Source of the DNA: Pogostemon cablin
Taxonomy: Eukaryota > Streptophyta > Magnoliopsida > Lamiales > Lamiaceae
Reading direction: 5' to 3'
Assembly (NCBI GenBank): GCA_023678885.1
Contig: CM042952.1
Span: 35,005,236-35,069,235 of the forward strand
DNA length: 64,000 nt
Both the position numbers and the translations under genes were made by a program. This document shows, one piece after another, positions 61,599-64,000 of the stretch. How positions within the stretch are numbered: the stretch's first letter is position 1; every line of letters begins with the position of its first letter. The notes beneath the pieces are model-generated. The model worked only from the letters and a program-made list of their open reading frames with translations. It searched no databases and was not told the origin of the DNA.

Positions 61599-61647
<49 letters not shown>
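61599..61647. repeat. (TA)n microsatellite
   Basis: A pure TA tract of about 48 bp. Confidence 0.9.
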
Positions 61648-61648
<1 letters not shown>

Positions 61649-62075
61649 CTATATATAACTAATGCATGTATTAACTATTAACTAATGCCTGTATTTTTTT
61701 TTATCAGGAAAAAATATTTATATAAAAAGGGTATCAGACATACCCAAGTTACAGTATCACCCATACATACATTCAAAAAAAATTATCAAAATAGTATAGC
61801 TAATTTCCTGGGATCATGCATCCAAAGTTTAATATCAAATATTCTTCATTTTTTATTAGTCTTCTAAACAATCCAACTCCAAACTCTTGTCTTCACTTCA
61901 ACCAATAGTTTCTCATGCTTTCACTCCACCATTAAACACAACATTATTTCTCGTCTTTCAAATTAACTAAACAACACAAACCTAGATGTTCAAGAAAATG
62001 AAAGACTCATTTTTATGTTGAGATAGGCCGCAAAACTGCACCAAACTCATGTCTGTAATAACTTTGTTAAGAATG
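61648..62075. other. Intergenic DNA left of the LTR
   Basis: No gene or repeat end is recognised. It is the probable insertion flank of the LTR retrotransposon, though the exact left border of the LTR could not be fixed. Confidence 0.3.
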
Positions 62076-63751
62076 TTTAAGGTGTCAAATTTAGGTTTTC
62101 TTAAAAATTTTAATCAACTTCTTTTAGTTTTTTTATTTAATTTTTTAAATCATTTTGTTATAATGTGATGAGTGATATTTTCACCTAAATTTTAGTGTCT
62201 TTTTATGTGTGTTTTCCTATTATTTTATTCGTATTTGTGTTATATTTGGTTGTGTTTTGTGTTTTTATAGAAAATATGTTAAAATGAGCTTAAATGTATG
62301 ATTTACAGGTAAAAAGAGATTTTAGACGCAAAAAGAAAGATATAGGAAAAAGCAGATCTCAATTCGGAGTTAAAACGAGGGAGAACGGGCCAAAACAAAA
62401 TAAAGAAAAATAGGGATCGTACGAAAACGGCCAGTGTTCCGTACACGGCCCTGTAAGCTTTGGTCATGTTTCGTCATTCAAAACACCTACACGGCTACCC
62501 CTGTGGCCGAGTACCCCACACGGCCGGGCGTGTTCAGCACACGGTCAAGATACCGTACACTGCCCGTGTAGGTGTAAAAAAATCAGAATCCTTCTAGAAG
62601 CTTCCCAAGGGGTATAAATACCGAATACTTCAATATTTCATCAGATTTTTGTGGGTTTGGCCTGTACACACACATCACACACATTTTCTTTCATTTTACA
62701 CCATCATCTTCATAATTTCTTCATTCATCCATCTACACTTGATCCCCTCCATCAAATCCACCATCCAAGTGATCAAGGAAGTAAGGGAGAGTGAGATCAC
62801 AAGAAGAAGAAGAAGATCTCCATTGAAGATCTTCAAAGGGGGAATCTAATTCTAATTTTGCGATTTTCTTTATAGTTGATCATGGTTTGTAAAGATTTTA
62901 ATGTATATGTTGAATTTCTTGTGACTATGAGAGGCTAATCTCCTTTGTGAGATTAGCTCCATGATTGGTGTTGGATAATTTAGTTTTTATGCAAATTGAT
63001 TTTAATCTTGAATGGGCTTTGTGTTATTTCTATCATTAATTGTTGATTGCTTGATGTATATAATGATTTGTGTGATTAATTGTCATGGGCATGTGATTAG
63101 ATTGAGAAATCAATTATGTGTTTAGGATAGTTCATTGAATCATTTCATCATACACTTCATGTGCATTAATTTAGAATGAGATAGAGATGTCCTAGATTTA
63201 GAACCCTTTGATAGAACATTTGATTAGCTTAATCGAGAGGTTAGTTGATTAAATGAGGAGACACAAACCATTAGTAAATTCATAGTACCTTAAAAGGGAA
63301 TATTGTCTATGATTTAGTACCTAATTAGGGAACTCATAGAGTAATTAGTACCTAGTGGGAGGTGTTTTCTATGGTCTCGATCCTATGTGCGTTTAAGAGT
63401 CTTATTCAGGGCCTACATCTTATCTATCTCGAGAGAGAGCTTAGGTGGTATTAGTGATCGCTCTTATGCCTTGTCCATGAGAGATTAGAACTAATTGCAT
63501 AATTACTTTATTATTTATGTCATGATTGTTGTTAATCTCATCCTTGCATTATTTGGAACTCATTCATTTATCTTTTCATTTATTTTATCCTTTATTTCTT
63601 GCATTGCATTTCTTTGCATGCTTATCTATCCTCCTTTTCGATCGTCCTTATAAAATCACGATAAACTTGAGATCGCTTAAACTCTAGTACCTTCCTCCAT
63701 GTGGTTCAATAAATTCTTTAATTGGTCATCCTGACTATATACGATTAATCA
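62076..63751 (+). mobile_element. 5' LTR of an Athila/Tat-type Ty3-gypsy retrotransposon
   Basis: The right border is firm: the LTR ends ATTAATCA at 63751, two bases before the primer-binding site. The left border is tentative ('TGTCAAATTTAGG' near 62076). Inside are a TATA box (TATAAATA, 62613-62620) and, just upstream, a GC-rich stretch with 'CACGGCC', 'ACACGGCCGGGCGTGT' and 'GCCCGTGTAGG' typical of these LTRs. The 3' LTR lies outside the window, so age cannot be estimated. Confidence 0.75.
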
Positions 63752-63753
63752 AA

Positions 63754-63771
63754 TGGCGCCATTGCCGGGGA
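63754..63771 (+). promoter_or_regulatory. Primer-binding site complementary to tRNA-Asp
   Basis: 'TGGCGCCATTGCCGGGG' matches the complement of the plant tRNA-Asp 3' end with one mismatch (A for G at the eighth base). This is the position where minus-strand synthesis would begin and it fixes the LTR edge. Confidence 0.85.
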
Positions 63772-63939
63772 GGTAACGGTTGCTAGTAGTTTGACGTAGG
63801 ATTGTTTAGAGTGGTCTTAATAAGGACAGTTTTTGTTATTTTTGCATCTTATTTGTTTTAGAAAATTTTGTTCAAATTTTCATTTCTCTTATAGGTGCAT
63901 ACCTTGAGAAGGAAGAATAAGGAGAACGAGCCCAAAAAT

Positions 63940-64000
63940 ATGAGCTACGTGGATATTCTTCGTGATTTGGTGAATAGAACAGCTCATCCCACTATGAACA
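63940..64000 (+). CDS. gag: Start of retrotransposon gag (cut by the window end)
   Basis: An open frame begins at 63940 (MSYVDILRDLVNRTAHP) about 170 bp downstream of the primer-binding site and is still open at the last base. Position and orientation fit gag of an Athila/Tat-type element. Only 20 codons are seen, so the family call rests mainly on the LTR and primer site. Confidence 0.55.
   Translation, partial: MSYVDILRDLVNRTAHPTMN

Overview
The window is nuclear DNA of a flowering plant, most likely a eudicot. The evidence is multi-exon genes with GT-AG introns, AT-rich intergenic DNA, Stowaway, hAT, LINE and Athila/Tat-type elements, and proteins typical of plants: a plastid-type nickel/cobalt transporter homologue, a telobox Myb protein, a plant squalene epoxidase and a UBC23-type giant E2. 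I cannot name the species. Exon borders were read by hand from splice signals, reading phase and remembered family sequences.

Gene layout. Seven loci look intact or nearly so: a FAD monooxygenase (6417-8002, +), a TRAPPC2L homologue (10429-11312, -, with one phase problem at a junction), a UBC23-like E2 (28734-33325, +), a NiCoT-family transporter (36119-37645, +), phosphatidylinositol synthase (39810-41917, -), squalene epoxidase (51289-53449, -) and a telobox Myb protein (54271-56518, -). Two intron-bearing pseudogenes lie in the first 10 kb: a V-ATPase subunit B copy (143-3746, -) with two in-frame stops and a lost splice-junction base, and the C-terminal half of 26S proteasome subunit RPN3 (9140-9946, +).

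Repeat layout. 11.3-25.3 kb is a gene-free, AT-rich transposon graveyard. It holds several 'CTCCCTCCGTCCC' Stowaway-type MITEs, a GTGAGACGGTCTCAC MITE family, a MULE-like inverted-repeat element (19172-20159) and AT microsatellites. A 5'-truncated LINE sits at 25310-27414. A nearly full-span LINE in reverse orientation (43835-48979) has a perfect 14-bp target duplication and has lost most of its endonuclease domain. Two non-autonomous hAT elements (42725-43667 and 50046-50810) have recognisable 8-bp target duplications. The right edge (about 62.08 kb onward) is the 5' LTR, tRNA-Asp primer-binding site and first gag codons of an Athila/Tat-type LTR retrotransposon that runs off the window.

The genes are unrelated housekeeping or metabolic genes with no sign of an operon or gene cluster. 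Squalene epoxidase (sterol/triterpene), PI synthase (phospholipid) and the E2 enzyme are neighbours by position only. I found no convincing new multi-gene system. The most informative observations are the lesions in the two pseudogenes, the transposons with definable ends, and a few unexplained tandem repeats.
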